Positions 16,178 through 24,214 are shown, counted from the stretch's first letter. The stretch: DNA of 42,525 nt from an archaeon UBA583 (GCA_002506365.1 DAXK01000040.1:1-42525); one strand, 5' to 3'. Made by a program: numbers and translations. The notes: a model not told the origin generated them from the letters alone.

Positions 16178-16927
16178 ATGTCAACATCCCCAAATAAAAT
16201 TCCTCTATTAAAAATTGAAAATATTTCTAAATCTTTTGGTGATAAACATATCTTAGAAAATATTTCTTTTGAGATTTTAGAAGGGGAAATAATTTCAATT
16301 TTTGGTTTATCTGGATGTGGAAAATCTACATTACTATCTATATTATGTGGATATCAAAAACAAGATTCAGGAAAAATTACTTGTGTGTCTGGAACTTGTA
16401 AAAAATTAATTTTTTCAGGTTTAAGAGAATCTGAAGCTGTTCGTTCATTATTTGGATTTGCATCACAAGAACCATCATTTTATCCAAATCTGACTGTTTA
16501 TGATAACTTAAAATATTTTGGAACATTATTATCAGTTCCAAAAAATGAATTAGATGATAGAATTTTTGATATTTTACATATTTTAAATTTAACAGGGGTT
16601 GAAAGTAATGTTAGCTCATCATTATCTGAAGGGATGAAAAAAAGATTAGATATAGCGTGTTCAATCATTCACAATCCAAGAATTTTAATTTTAGATGAAC
16701 CAACGGCAAATTTAGATTTTCAACTTCGAGATGAGTTATTAGAATACATTCAAGAAATTAATAAATTAGGGATGACAATTATTTTTGTATCTCATTATAT
16801 TGATGAAGTTATTCAAATTTCAGATAGGGTTGCAATTATTTCTAATTCATATCTTGAAGTTATGAACAATGATGCAACATTTAAATCTCAATATCAAAAT
16901 AAATTAAATAGGAGGGAATTAAAATGA
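16178..16927 (+). CDS. ABC transporter ATP-binding protein
   Basis: This is the nucleotide-binding subunit of an ABC exporter. The ATG at 16178 is preceded by a TATA-like box about 26 nt upstream; an earlier in-frame TTG at 16160 is unlikely. The Walker A motif is GLSGCGKST (43-51, Lys49). The signature is SLSEGMKKR, an LSEGM variant of LSGGQ. Walker B is ILILDEPTANLD and the switch histidine is in FVSHY. A short Cys-containing insert (TCVSGTCKK) lies between Walker A and the Q-loop. It overlaps the permease gene by 4 nt (ATGA). The substrate is unknown. Location inside the SUF island does not prove a role there. Confidence 0.92.
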   Translation: MSTSPNKIPLLKIENISKSFGDKHILENISFEILEGEIISIFGLSGCGKSTLLSILCGYQKQDSGKITCVSGTCKKLIFSGLRESEAVRSLFGFASQEPSFYPNLTVYDNLKYFGTLLSVPKNELDDRIFDILHILNLTGVESNVSSSLSEGMKKRLDIACSIIHNPRILILDEPTANLDFQLRDELLEYIQEINKLGMTIIFVSHYIDEVIQISDRVAIISNSYLEVMNNDATFKSQYQNKLNRRELK

Positions 16928-18918
16928 GAAAAATATTTCAAATTATAAAAAAAAATTATAAAGTATTATTAAGAAATAAATTTTCATTATTTATTTTATT
17001 ACTTGGTCCAATCATATTAACTTTTTTAATTGGGTTTTTTTATTTTAATTCAAATTCTTTTGCAATTAATTTAGGAGTTCATTCCCCAGACAATTCCGAT
17101 TTCAATTTATTTTTTAAATCTGAACTAGAAAAATCAGATTTTTCAATATTTAATTATGATACTCAACTTAATTGTGAAACTGCTATTAAATCTGGTTTGA
17201 TTCACGGATGTATATTTTTACCAAAGGATTTTTCTATCAATGATAAATTAAATAATGATTTGATATTAAAATTAGATACTTCAAGAGGTGATATTGTAGC
17301 CATAACTGAAAATTTGATCACTGATCAAATTACAAAAATTTCAAATCAAGTTCAAATTGAAAATACTAAAAAATTATTATCTATTATAAATCAATCCGAA
17401 CAATTAGTAGATTATACTAATTTAGAAATAACTAAAATAAAAAATTTAAATGAAAATTTAAAAAATTCAAATTCTCAAATTAAAATTCAAACTAATAAAT
17501 TTAGTGAATTATTTGATACAAAAACTTTAGGAGTTGACGAATTAACTTCTAAATTTAATAGTTTAAACTCTTCAATAGCTTCTATGTCTTTAGCAGGTTT
17601 AAAAGCTTTAAATCTAACTGATGTTAAATTAACTGAGGCTTTAACTAAATTGGATGATTTAAATTCATCTAATTCAAATATTGATGATGTTGAAGATTTA
17701 GTTAAATCTTCAAGAATTAAAAGTAATGAGGGAGAAAAAAAATTAAATTCAATCAAGAATTCATATTATTTAAAAGAAGTTGGTAAAATTGTTGGTGGTG
17801 TTGAAGATAAATTAGGTAATGCTGCAAAAGATTCAGGAGATATTTCAGGAGATGTTTCATTTAATTTAAATTCAAATTCCAAATCTTTAGATAATTCAAC
17901 ATCAATATTAACTAATATAAATTCAAAAGGTGAAGAATTTAAAACATCAATTCTAACACTTGAATCAAAAAATGCAAAAACTTTAATGACTCCAATATCA
18001 ATTAAAACTCAAAATATTGTTGCAAACTCATCAGTTCATTTAGTTTCATTATTTCCAAGTTTAATTGTTGGTTTAGTATTTATAATTTCTTTAATTATGT
18101 CTTCAATGTTTATTTTAACTGAAAGAAAAAATAAAGCTCATTTTAGAAATTTTATGAGTAAAAATTCAGCATTAAACTTTTTATTAGGTGATTTTATTTC
18201 TTTATGTTCAATTGTATTTTTACAAGCAACATTAATTATTTCATTATATCATTTCTGGTTTTTAAAATCTACTGACTACATTTCATTTTTAACTTTAATT
18301 GCAATGGTTTTACCAGTAATTTCAATTTTTGTTTTAGTTGGAATGTTAATTGGTTATCTAACTAAAAATGAATCCAGCAATGTTATTTTAACATTTTTAG
18401 TAATCTTGGGATTTTTAACTGCTTCAGGAAAAATTTTACCAATTGAAGCTTTATCTCATTCAGTTGCAAAAATTGCAATAAATAATCCATTTTTATTAGG
18501 TGAAGGTATGATTAGAAAATTTTTATTATTTGATGTAAGTATATCTCAAATGAAATTTGAATTATTATTAATTGCAAGTTATAGTGTAATCTTTTTACTA
18601 ATTAATTTTGTTTTAGAATCTTTTTCAAAAAAACGCTTTTTATATGGTGTATATTCTCAATTAACTTTAGGAATAAAAAATTACTTTGTCCATCCAAAAG
18701 CTGTTGGAGAATCAAGTTCTACCTTAGTAAGTCCACTTAAAAAATCAAATATTGAATCAACTCAAAAAGTAGAAACTCAAGTTCCAGAAAAAAAATTAAC
18801 TACTCATTATACTTATGATAATAAAATTGATAAACAATTAAATCCAAAAGAGAAAAAAGGAGATACATTTGAACTTGAAAGTTTATCAAGTTTAAACGAA
18901 AAAATTAAAAAATTATAA
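16924..18918 (+). CDS. ABC-2 type permease with a large extracytoplasmic domain
   Basis: This 664-residue protein is the membrane partner of the preceding ATPase, overlapping it by ATGA, with GGAGG at 16911-16915. A first membrane helix (about 18-38) leads into an extracytoplasmic region of about 335 residues. That region is rich in Leu/Asn/Ser heptads and probably a long coiled coil. About five or six membrane helices follow (375-600), then a charged, probably cytoplasmic tail of about 75 residues. The layout resembles YhgE/Pip-type and other ABC-2 exporters with long periplasmic arms. The cargo is unknown. Confidence 0.85.
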   Translation: MRKIFQIIKKNYKVLLRNKFSLFILLLGPIILTFLIGFFYFNSNSFAINLGVHSPDNSDFNLFFKSELEKSDFSIFNYDTQLNCETAIKSGLIHGCIFLPKDFSINDKLNNDLILKLDTSRGDIVAITENLITDQITKISNQVQIENTKKLLSIINQSEQLVDYTNLEITKIKNLNENLKNSNSQIKIQTNKFSELFDTKTLGVDELTSKFNSLNSSIASMSLAGLKALNLTDVKLTEALTKLDDLNSSNSNIDDVEDLVKSSRIKSNEGEKKLNSIKNSYYLKEVGKIVGGVEDKLGNAAKDSGDISGDVSFNLNSNSKSLDNSTSILTNINSKGEEFKTSILTLESKNAKTLMTPISIKTQNIVANSSVHLVSLFPSLIVGLVFIISLIMSSMFILTERKNKAHFRNFMSKNSALNFLLGDFISLCSIVFLQATLIISLYHFWFLKSTDYISFLTLIAMVLPVISIFVLVGMLIGYLTKNESSNVILTFLVILGFLTASGKILPIEALSHSVAKIAINNPFLLGEGMIRKFLLFDVSISQMKFELLLIASYSVIFLLINFVLESFSKKRFLYGVYSQLTLGIKNYFVHPKAVGESSSTLVSPLKKSNIESTQKVETQVPEKKLTTHYTYDNKIDKQLNPKEKKGDTFELESLSSLNEKIKKL

Positions 18919-18945
18919 TTTTTTACTTTTTGTAAAGTATTTTTC
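18907..18945 (+). terminator. Double hairpin with T-run after the ABC permease
   Basis: AAAAAATTATAATTTTTT (18907-18924) is a perfect palindrome containing the TAA stop (18916-18918). It is followed by TACTTT-TTGT-AAAGTA (18924-18939) and a T-run. Two successive stems plus Ts make a good terminator candidate. Confidence 0.6.
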
Positions 18946-18977
18946 TACTTAGTATAAAAATTCCTTAAAAATTCATT

Positions 18978-19001
18978 TTCAGAATTTAGACATTGTCTGA
19001 A
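18978..19001. repeat. Nested inverted repeat between convergent genes
   Basis: The outer arms are TTCAGA (18978-18983) and TCTGAA (18996-19001). Inside them AGACA-T-TGTCT (18988-18998) is a second perfect dyad that shares bases with the right arm, so the two are alternative pairings. It is richer in G/C than its surroundings. It lies between the ABC permease and ferredoxin 3' ends and could be a terminator, a small RNA element or a protein site. Confidence 0.35.
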
Positions 19002-19030
19002 TGTTCGAAATTAAAAAATTATAATTTATT

Positions 19031-19381
19031 TTATCTGATTGTAAAATCAGCCTTAAATTTTAATTTTAATTTAACAATATTTTCAGGATTAAATTCTTTA
19101 ACTGTTGCAATACATGTTAAAGCATCATTTTCACCAATTGACTTTAAAACAATTTTATGACTTCCTTCTCTATCAATAAACTCATGTCCTGATAAAATTT
19201 CAACAATACAAGCTCCACAACTTCCTCCCATGCACCCATAAGGCATTTTAATTTCACTATCTAATAAAAAATCTAAAATAGTTTTATCCATTCTTAACCT
19301 TTTATTATATGAATTTTCTTTAGTAACTTCAATAATTTTGATTAATTCATCATCCATTGAATAAATTTCTAACTTTGTCAT
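19031..19381 (-). CDS. [2Fe-2S] ferredoxin
   Basis: A small electron carrier of 116 residues. Cluster ligands are visible as Cys50, Cys55 and Cys58 (YGCMGGSCGACIVE) and Cys90 (DALTC). This is the C-x4-C-x2-C...C pattern of plant-type [2Fe-2S] ferredoxins. It lies between the ABC exporter and sufC, divergent from sufC with 79 nt between starts. A sensible guess is that it supplies electrons to, or receives its cluster from, the SUF machinery. A hairpin CTGATT-GTAA-AATCAG (19035-19050) sits next to its stop. Confidence 0.9.
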   Translation of the reverse strand: MTKLEIYSMDDELIKIIEVTKENSYNKRLRMDKTILDFLLDSEIKMPYGCMGGSCGACIVEILSGHEFIDREGSHKIVLKSIGENDALTCIATVKEFNPENIVKLKLKFKADFTIR

Positions 19382-19429
19382 ATTAATAAAAAATTATCTC
19401 TACTATAAAAATATACTGAAAGTTAACAA

Positions 19430-19439
19430 TTTTTATAAA
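19430..19439 (+). promoter_or_regulatory. TATA box of sufC
   Basis: TTTTTATAAA is centred 26 nt before the sufC ATG, predicting a leaderless transcript. Confidence 0.6.
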
Positions 19440-19460
19440 CAAAGAAAAATTTCTATAATT

Positions 19461-20192
19461 ATGTCAAATAAATTAGAAATTAAAAATATTAGTTGTAATA
19501 TTAATGATTCACAAATTCTTAAAAATATTAATTTTGAAATTGAATCAGGGAAAGTTGTAGTATTAATGGGTCCAAATGGGGCAGGAAAATCAACAATTTC
19601 AAATGTTCTAATGGGAAATCCAAAATATGAAGTAACTTCTGGAAATATTGTTCTAGATGGAGAAGATATTACAGATTTAGAAACAAATGAAAAAGCAAAA
19701 AAAGGTTTGTTTATGAGTTTTCAAAATCCAGTTGAAATTTCAGGTGTAACTATGACAAACTTTCTAAGAACAAGTTATAATTCCTTAAATAATACAAACA
19801 TTCAATTAAATGAATTTATGAAATTATTAAAATCAAATATGGAAGAATTAGGATTAGATGCTAAATTTCGTGGAAGATTTGTAAATTCAGGTTTTTCAGG
19901 TGGAGAAAAAAAAAGAGCAGAATTACTTCAATTAATGTTATTTGAACCAAAATATGTTATTCTAGATGAAATTGATTCTGGATTAGATGTTGACGGTATT
20001 AAACTTGTATCTGAAATGTTAAATAAAATCTTAGCAAAAAGAAAAATGGGGGTTTTAATAATTACTCACTATAATAAAATATTAGAATATATAAAACCTG
20101 ACTCTGTTGTAGTATTAAAAAATGGAGAAATTTCAAAAACTGGTGGTATTGAAGTTGCTCAAAAAATACTAGAAAGTGGATTCAACGAATAA
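19461..20192 (+). CDS. sufC: Fe-S assembly ATPase SufC
   Basis: SufC is the ABC-type ATPase that drives conformational change in the SufBC2D complex. Of its 243 residues, Walker A is GPNGAGKST (37-45, Lys43). GLFMSFQNPVEISGV is the SufC-specific Q-loop region. The signature is FSGGEKKRAELLQ (Ser146), Walker B is VILDEIDSGLD, and the switch His is in IITHY. It is separated from sufB/sufD by about 6 kb that holds a Cache protein, sufS and an ABC exporter. It has its own leaderless promoter and overlaps the next, pilin-like gene. Confidence 0.96.
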   Translation: MSNKLEIKNISCNINDSQILKNINFEIESGKVVVLMGPNGAGKSTISNVLMGNPKYEVTSGNIVLDGEDITDLETNEKAKKGLFMSFQNPVEISGVTMTNFLRTSYNSLNNTNIQLNEFMKLLKSNMEELGLDAKFRGRFVNSGFSGGEKKRAELLQLMLFEPKYVILDEIDSGLDVDGIKLVSEMLNKILAKRKMGVLIITHYNKILEYIKPDSVVVLKNGEISKTGGIEVAQKILESGFNE

Positions 20193-20622
20193 ATTTAATT
20201 TAATTAAATCTAATACTTTTTTTAAATCAAAAAAAGCAATATCAACAATTTTAGTTTTAATATTATTATTATTAATGTCAAGTTATATTTTCATAATGAT
20301 TTCAAATTACTTTGAATCAACAACTAACGATTTAAAAATAACTCAAGAACTAGAAAATTTTGAACAAAAATTAGAAATAAGAAAAATTTCCGGTTCAACA
20401 ATTACTATAAAAAATACCTTTATAGACAACTTAAAATTAAATTCAATTAAAATTGATGGAGTTTCATGCGATTTACCAATAGATAATATAGGACTTGGAA
20501 CTTTTGATGTAACAATCAATAATTGTCAAGATTCTTTATCATTAAATACAATTTATCCAGTTATAATTCAAACTGATTATGGAATTAAAATTGAAAATGA
20601 GATTTTTGAAACTCTGCCATAA
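20176..20622 (+). CDS. Type IV pilin-like protein downstream of sufC
   Basis: The protein has 148 residues from GTG at 20176, overlapping the sufC end by 17 nt. No ATG is available before the membrane helix, so a non-ATG start is needed. The leader ends FKSKKA and is followed by ISTILVLILLLLMSSYIFI, very like the KKAIST signal of archaeal type IV pilins. The ectodomain is short and has two cysteines (VSCDL and NNCQD). Its place behind sufC is odd for a pilin. Co-transcription is likely from the overlap, but a functional tie to SUF is not evident. Confidence 0.7.
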   Translation: MDSTNKFNLIKSNTFFKSKKAISTILVLILLLLMSSYIFIMISNYFESTTNDLKITQELENFEQKLEIRKISGSTITIKNTFIDNLKLNSIKIDGVSCDLPIDNIGLGTFDVTINNCQDSLSLNTIYPVIIQTDYGIKIENEIFETLP

Positions 20623-20679
20623 TTAACTATAAATCTTACAAAACAATACCTTTAAAAAAATAACTTAACTAATAAAAAT

Positions 20680-20967
20680 ATGAGTAACGAAATTAAAAAA
20701 TATAAAATTGAACACGATAGAGATATTTGTATCGGATGTTCAGCTTGCGCGAGTGTTTGTCCAAAATACTGGACTATGGCATCAGATGGGAAATCTAACT
20801 TAGAAGGACACACAGAAGATGAAATAGGGAATCAAAGTTTAGGAACAAACAAAAATCCAATAACAGAAGACTTTGAAGCAAACTTAGATGCTGCAGAATC
20901 TTGCCCTGTGAATTGTATTCATGTTTTTGAAGTAAAAGAAGATGGAACTTCAAAAGATTTAATTTAA
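20680..20967 (+). CDS. [4Fe-4S] ferredoxin
   Basis: A soluble electron carrier of 95 residues. DICIGCSACASVCP supplies Cys17, Cys20 and Cys23, plus Cys27. AESCPVNCI near the C-terminus supplies Cys75 and Cys79. In single-cluster ferredoxins of this shape the ligands are the first three cysteines and the CP cysteine (75), while the other two can form a disulfide. A CTTTAAAA-like TATA box lies about 26 nt upstream, so it is probably monocistronic. It closes the SUF/ferredoxin region. Confidence 0.9.
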   Translation: MSNEIKKYKIEHDRDICIGCSACASVCPKYWTMASDGKSNLEGHTEDEIGNQSLGTNKNPITEDFEANLDAAESCPVNCIHVFEVKEDGTSKDLI

Positions 20968-21017
20968 TAAACTTTAATTTAAATTTTATAATTTTAAATT
21001 TTTTAAATTAAAAAATA

Positions 21018-21536
21018 TTAATACTTACTTTCCCCTAACTTAACTAAATTATCAATAAATTCCTTATCCTTAATCTTTAATTTACCAAAATCTCTTAACT
21101 TTACACCAGCTTCTTTAAACATTAATTTTACAACATCATTAATTTCTTTATGGTGTGGTTTATGATTTAAATAAACTACTTCTACAATATTATTTTGAAT
21201 AATTGCCTTAGCACACTCTCTACACGGAAATAAAGTGCAATACATAACTTGACCAGAAACTCTTGAAGTATTTCTATTATAAATAGCATTCGCTTCAGCA
21301 TGAACAACATAAGAATGCTTAGAATTTTTAGCAGAAGAATCATCATCTGACCAAAAATGTTTTTTATTATCATCAAACCCTTTAGGTAATCCATTATATC
21401 CAACACCAATAACTTTTTTATCTGAATCAACAATAACTGCTCCATTATTTGTCTTAGAATCCTTTGACCTAAAACTTGAAAGAACAGCAATTGACATAAA
21501 ATAAGAGTCCCAAGACATATAACTTTCCTTTTTCAT
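21018..21536 (-). CDS. Deoxycytidylate deaminase-like protein
   Basis: This zinc deaminase is expected to convert dCMP to dUMP for dTTP synthesis. The start at 21536 fits the TATA box (centre about 26 nt upstream); a GTG 13 codons earlier would reach into that box. Of 172 residues, the zinc motif is HAEANA (His79, Glu81) and PCRECAK (Cys105, Cys108), and NNGAVIVD and GYNGLPKGF are typical of ComE/dCMP deaminases. Extra zinc cysteines of some dCMP deaminases are not seen. It is divergent from the primase gene and shares its promoter box. Confidence 0.88.
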   Translation of the reverse strand: MKKESYMSWDSYFMSIAVLSSFRSKDSKTNNGAVIVDSDKKVIGVGYNGLPKGFDDNKKHFWSDDDSSAKNSKHSYVVHAEANAIYNRNTSRVSGQVMYCTLFPCRECAKAIIQNNIVEVVYLNHKPHHKEINDVVKLMFKEAGVKLRDFGKLKIKDKEFIDNLVKLGESKY

Positions 21537-21558
21537 AAAACTTATACAACCGCGAAAC

Positions 21559-21566
21559 TTATAAAT
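21559..21566. promoter_or_regulatory. Single TATA box serving two divergent genes
   Basis: TTATAAAT is centred about 26 nt before the deaminase ATG on the minus strand and about 25 nt before the primase ATG on the plus strand. No other good TATA lies in the 50-nt gap. Both transcripts would be leaderless or nearly so. Confidence 0.55.
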
Positions 21567-21586
21567 CTTATTCACTTAATCTTATT

Positions 21587-23095
21587 ATGGATAAATCTAT
21601 CGCGCAAAAATATTATTCAAGAATTGAAATACAAAAAGCAATTCTAGGTTTTGCTAAAGATAGAGAAATTGGTGTAATGTTTGATGGATACTTTGGAAAA
21701 AGACCAGATGTAATTGAATATTTGTCCGATGTAAAGGCATTAGTAGATAAAGGGATTTTTTCATTTCATTGTTCAGAAGAACGATGGGCAAACGCATTAT
21801 TACTAGGAACTGAAAAAAGAATTGAAGATAGGGATAATAATCGTGTAGGTTGGGACTTAATTTTAGATTTAGATGGTGTGGACTACAAATATTCAAGACT
21901 TTTAGGAAAAATTATTATTGACTTTTTTGACGATATTGGAGTAAAAAATGTTACAACAAAATTTTCAGGAAATAAAGGGTTTCATATAGGAGTTCCATTT
22001 GAAGCTTTTTCAAAAGATTGTTTTGGATTAGTTGATGGAATTAATGAATCAAGATTATTATTTCCAGATGTTGCTAAAAGAACTGTGTTATATATGCTTC
22101 AAGAACTAAAAGAAAAAATTTGTAAATCTATTTTAGAATTTGATGGGGGTGGAATTGAAGCAATTACTAAAATTTCAAATAAATATAATATTCCTCTAAA
22201 TGAATTAGAATTTGATGAAAAAACAGGATTATTTGATTATATGAAAGTAATTGATATTGACACAATTTTAATTACATCAAGACACCTTTTTAGAATGCCT
22301 TACTCACTAAATGAAAAATCTGGACTTGTATCAATTCCATTACCAAACGACAAAATATCAACATTTGAACGTGAAGATGCCCTTCCTGAAAAAGTTAAAC
22401 CTGAAGATTACACTGAATTTGAATTTTTATCATATAATCCAGCATACGGTAAAGATGGGAATAAATTATTAGTTAAAGTATATGAAAATTTGGAAGGAAA
22501 TATTGACTATGAAGAAATTGTAAAAGAACATCAATCCAAAAGAAAAGATAGAGAAGGTAAATTACAATCACTTGGAGGATCAGTAGTAGAATTTGAAATT
22601 GACCAAGAAGTAACATTAGACGATTTTCCAAAATCAATTTCATATATTTTAAAAACAAATTTTCAAGATGGGAGAAAACGTGCATTATTTGTATTAATTA
22701 CCTTTTTAACATCAATTAAATGGGATTGGACAACAATCGATAAAATGATTGATGAATGGAATAAAATTCAAGAAGACCCACTAAAAAAACAATATATTGG
22801 AGCACAAGTTTCCTGGTTTAAAGTAAAAGAAAAACCAATTTCTCCTCCTAACTTTTCAAGTGCTAATTTTTATTCAGCAATTGGAGTTCCAACTGAAATT
22901 ATTCAACAAGATCAAAGAAAATTTAGTGGAACAACAATTAAAAATCCATTACATTATGTTTTTGTAAAACTAAAACGAGATGAAATGAAAAAAGAATTTG
23001 AAAAAAATAAAAAAAAAACTGAAAAGAAAAAACAAACTAAAAAACCTGAACCTAACACAAATACTCCTACAAAAGAACTAAAAAAATCTGAATAA
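21587..23095 (+). CDS. Fused DNA primase PriS-PriL(CTD), lacking Fe-S cysteines
   Basis: This replicative primase makes primers for DNA synthesis. The first 260 or so residues are PriS-like: catalytic LILDLDGVD (Asp94, Asp96), SGNKGFHIG (127-135), and ITSRHLFRMPYSLNEKSGL (230-248). The C-terminal part matches the PriL C-terminal domain in order: FPKSI (347-351), GRKRALFVLITFL (372-384), PPNF (420-423) and KNPLHYVF (452-459). In PriL the equivalents carry four cysteines for a [4Fe-4S] cluster. Here none remains, and the last cysteine of the protein is Cys179. The end is a Lys-rich tail. A one-chain primase is known from Nanoarchaeum equitans, and Sulfolobus PriX is a PriL-like domain without the cluster. 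Confidence 0.85.
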   Translation: MDKSIAQKYYSRIEIQKAILGFAKDREIGVMFDGYFGKRPDVIEYLSDVKALVDKGIFSFHCSEERWANALLLGTEKRIEDRDNNRVGWDLILDLDGVDYKYSRLLGKIIIDFFDDIGVKNVTTKFSGNKGFHIGVPFEAFSKDCFGLVDGINESRLLFPDVAKRTVLYMLQELKEKICKSILEFDGGGIEAITKISNKYNIPLNELEFDEKTGLFDYMKVIDIDTILITSRHLFRMPYSLNEKSGLVSIPLPNDKISTFEREDALPEKVKPEDYTEFEFLSYNPAYGKDGNKLLVKVYENLEGNIDYEEIVKEHQSKRKDREGKLQSLGGSVVEFEIDQEVTLDDFPKSISYILKTNFQDGRKRALFVLITFLTSIKWDWTTIDKMIDEWNKIQEDPLKKQYIGAQVSWFKVKEKPISPPNFSSANFYSAIGVPTEIIQQDQRKFSGTTIKNPLHYVFVKLKRDEMKKEFEKNKKKTEKKKQTKKPEPNTNTPTKELKKSE

Positions 23096-23161
23096 CTAAA
23101 CTTATGTATTTGTAGAAAATTTATTCTATAATTATTATTTAAACTTAAAAAATTAAAATTC

Positions 23162-23173
23162 CGATTAAAATCG
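23162..23173 (-). terminator. Short hairpin after DUF655
   Basis: CGATT-AA-AATCG lies 3 nt beyond the DUF655 stop and is followed on that strand by a T-rich run. It sits between convergent genes. Confidence 0.35.
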
Positions 23174-23176
23174 AAA

Positions 23177-23746
23177 TTATATGTTGTGTGTAAAGAACTT
23201 AAAATCGTCCTTTCCAGCAATTTCATCCATAATTCTTTTAGAAACTGCTTGTGCTGGGTGTGATAAAAATGGACATCTAGTCGTAATATCTTCAAAACTT
23301 TCAAATGGTTTTTTATCCCTCTCCCACATTAAATCAGATAAATGTTTTTTACCAACTCCTCCAACTAATTCTAATGAATGTTTTCTAATTGTAATAGGTC
23401 CAGCTCTATTAAAAAAATTAACAAATTCAGCTTCCTTTTCCTTTACAATTTCTGCAACAGCAAATTCTAACTCTAAACTTGCATCATTAGATAAATCTGA
23501 TTTTTTTAATGATTTTTTAATATATTGGATTTCATCTCTCTTCCCATCTCCTAAATATACTTTTTGACCTGTTTTTAAAATTACTCCTCTCTTTGGAACC
23601 AGTTCTAATAAAGTATATCCAGTTGTACCAATTGCTTGAGCAACCTCATTATCGGAAAATGAGTTTTGATTCTCTAACACAACATCTAATACAATTGCAT
23701 ATTCTTCCTTAATTTGTACTTTTTCTGATTTATTATTATTCATCAT
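23177..23746 (-). CDS. DUF655 protein (OB-fold plus HhH, predicted nucleic-acid binding)
   Basis: The protein has 189 residues. An N-terminal OB-like part contains EEYAIVLDVV and VYLGDGKRDEI. The C-terminal part is helix-hairpin-helix-like: HSLELVGGVGKKHLSDLMWER, then PFESFEDI. This is the archaeal DUF655 family, usually encoded directly after the eL21 and rpo4 genes, as here. It is predicted to bind RNA or DNA in a translation- or transcription-linked role. GAGGT at 23756-23760 is a possible ribosome-binding site. ATG-ATG at the start leaves a one-codon uncertainty. Confidence 0.9.
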   Translation of the reverse strand: MMNNNKSEKVQIKEEYAIVLDVVLENQNSFSDNEVAQAIGTTGYTLLELVPKRGVILKTGQKVYLGDGKRDEIQYIKKSLKKSDLSNDASLELEFAVAEIVKEKEAEFVNFFNRAGPITIRKHSLELVGGVGKKHLSDLMWERDKKPFESFEDITTRCPFLSHPAQAVSKRIMDEIAGKDDFKFFTHNI

Positions 23747-23856
23747 CTTTAAAAACCTCTTATATTAAAATATGTATAACTTACTATATAAACTTAACTT
23801 GTATATTTTAGAAAAAACACTATAATACTCTACTCTTCTTTACAAAATAAAATTTG

Positions 23857-23880
23857 AATAATTTAATAAATTAAATTATT
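23857..23880 (-). terminator. Hairpin over the rpo4 stop codon
   Basis: AATAATTTAAT and ATTAAATTATT form an 11-bp dyad over 24 nt that reaches into the rpo4 stop (23879-23881). It lies in the 132-nt gap before DUF655, so rpo4 and DUF655 may be separate transcripts. Confidence 0.45.
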
Positions 23881-24214
23881 ATAAAACTTCTAATACTCTA
23901 GTAACATTTTCATCTACTAAAATTACTCCTGAATGTGAAACAATTGCTCTTAACTCAGTTCCAGTTTTAGGATTTAACTCTACAATTCTAATGATTTGTT
24001 CACTTCCTAATCTAGGAATCTCTAAAGCTTCAATAGCTTCAACTTTACTATTAAAATCTTCAACAGACATTGGATTAAACTTTTTAATGTATTCTAGAGT
24101 CTTTTCTTCTCTATAAGTTAATTCAACTTCTTCGTCTTGAGCTCTCTTTTCGATTGCTTCAAAAACTTCTGCATTAGAAATAGGTTCTTTTGAAATAATT
24201 TCGTAGTTTGACAT
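23879..24214 (-). CDS. rpo4: RNA polymerase subunit Rpo4 (RpoF/Rpb4)
   Basis: Rpo4 forms the stalk of archaeal RNA polymerase with Rpo7. The protein has 111 residues, with an N-terminal EIISKEPISNAEVFEAI, a helical middle (REEKTLEYIKKFN) and a C-terminal HRDC-like part (GSEQIIRIVELNPKT) matching archaeal Rpo4. Length is normal. The order eL21-rpo4-DUF655 is a conserved archaeal arrangement. Confidence 0.93.
   Translation of the reverse strand: MSNYEIISKEPISNAEVFEAIEKRAQDEEVELTYREEKTLEYIKKFNPMSVEDFNSKVEAIEALEIPRLGSEQIIRIVELNPKTGTELRAIVSHSGVILVDENVTRVLEVL

Noticed and set aside
21182..21490. Second minus-strand frame inside the deaminase gene
   Set aside because: It lies in another frame of a gene with intact HAEANA and PCRECAK motifs and consists mostly of Ile, Leu and Met.
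23181..23567. Plus-strand frame of 128 codons opposite DUF655
   Set aside because: DUF655 on the minus strand has clear family motifs and gene context. The plus frame is its mirror and has no recognisable features.
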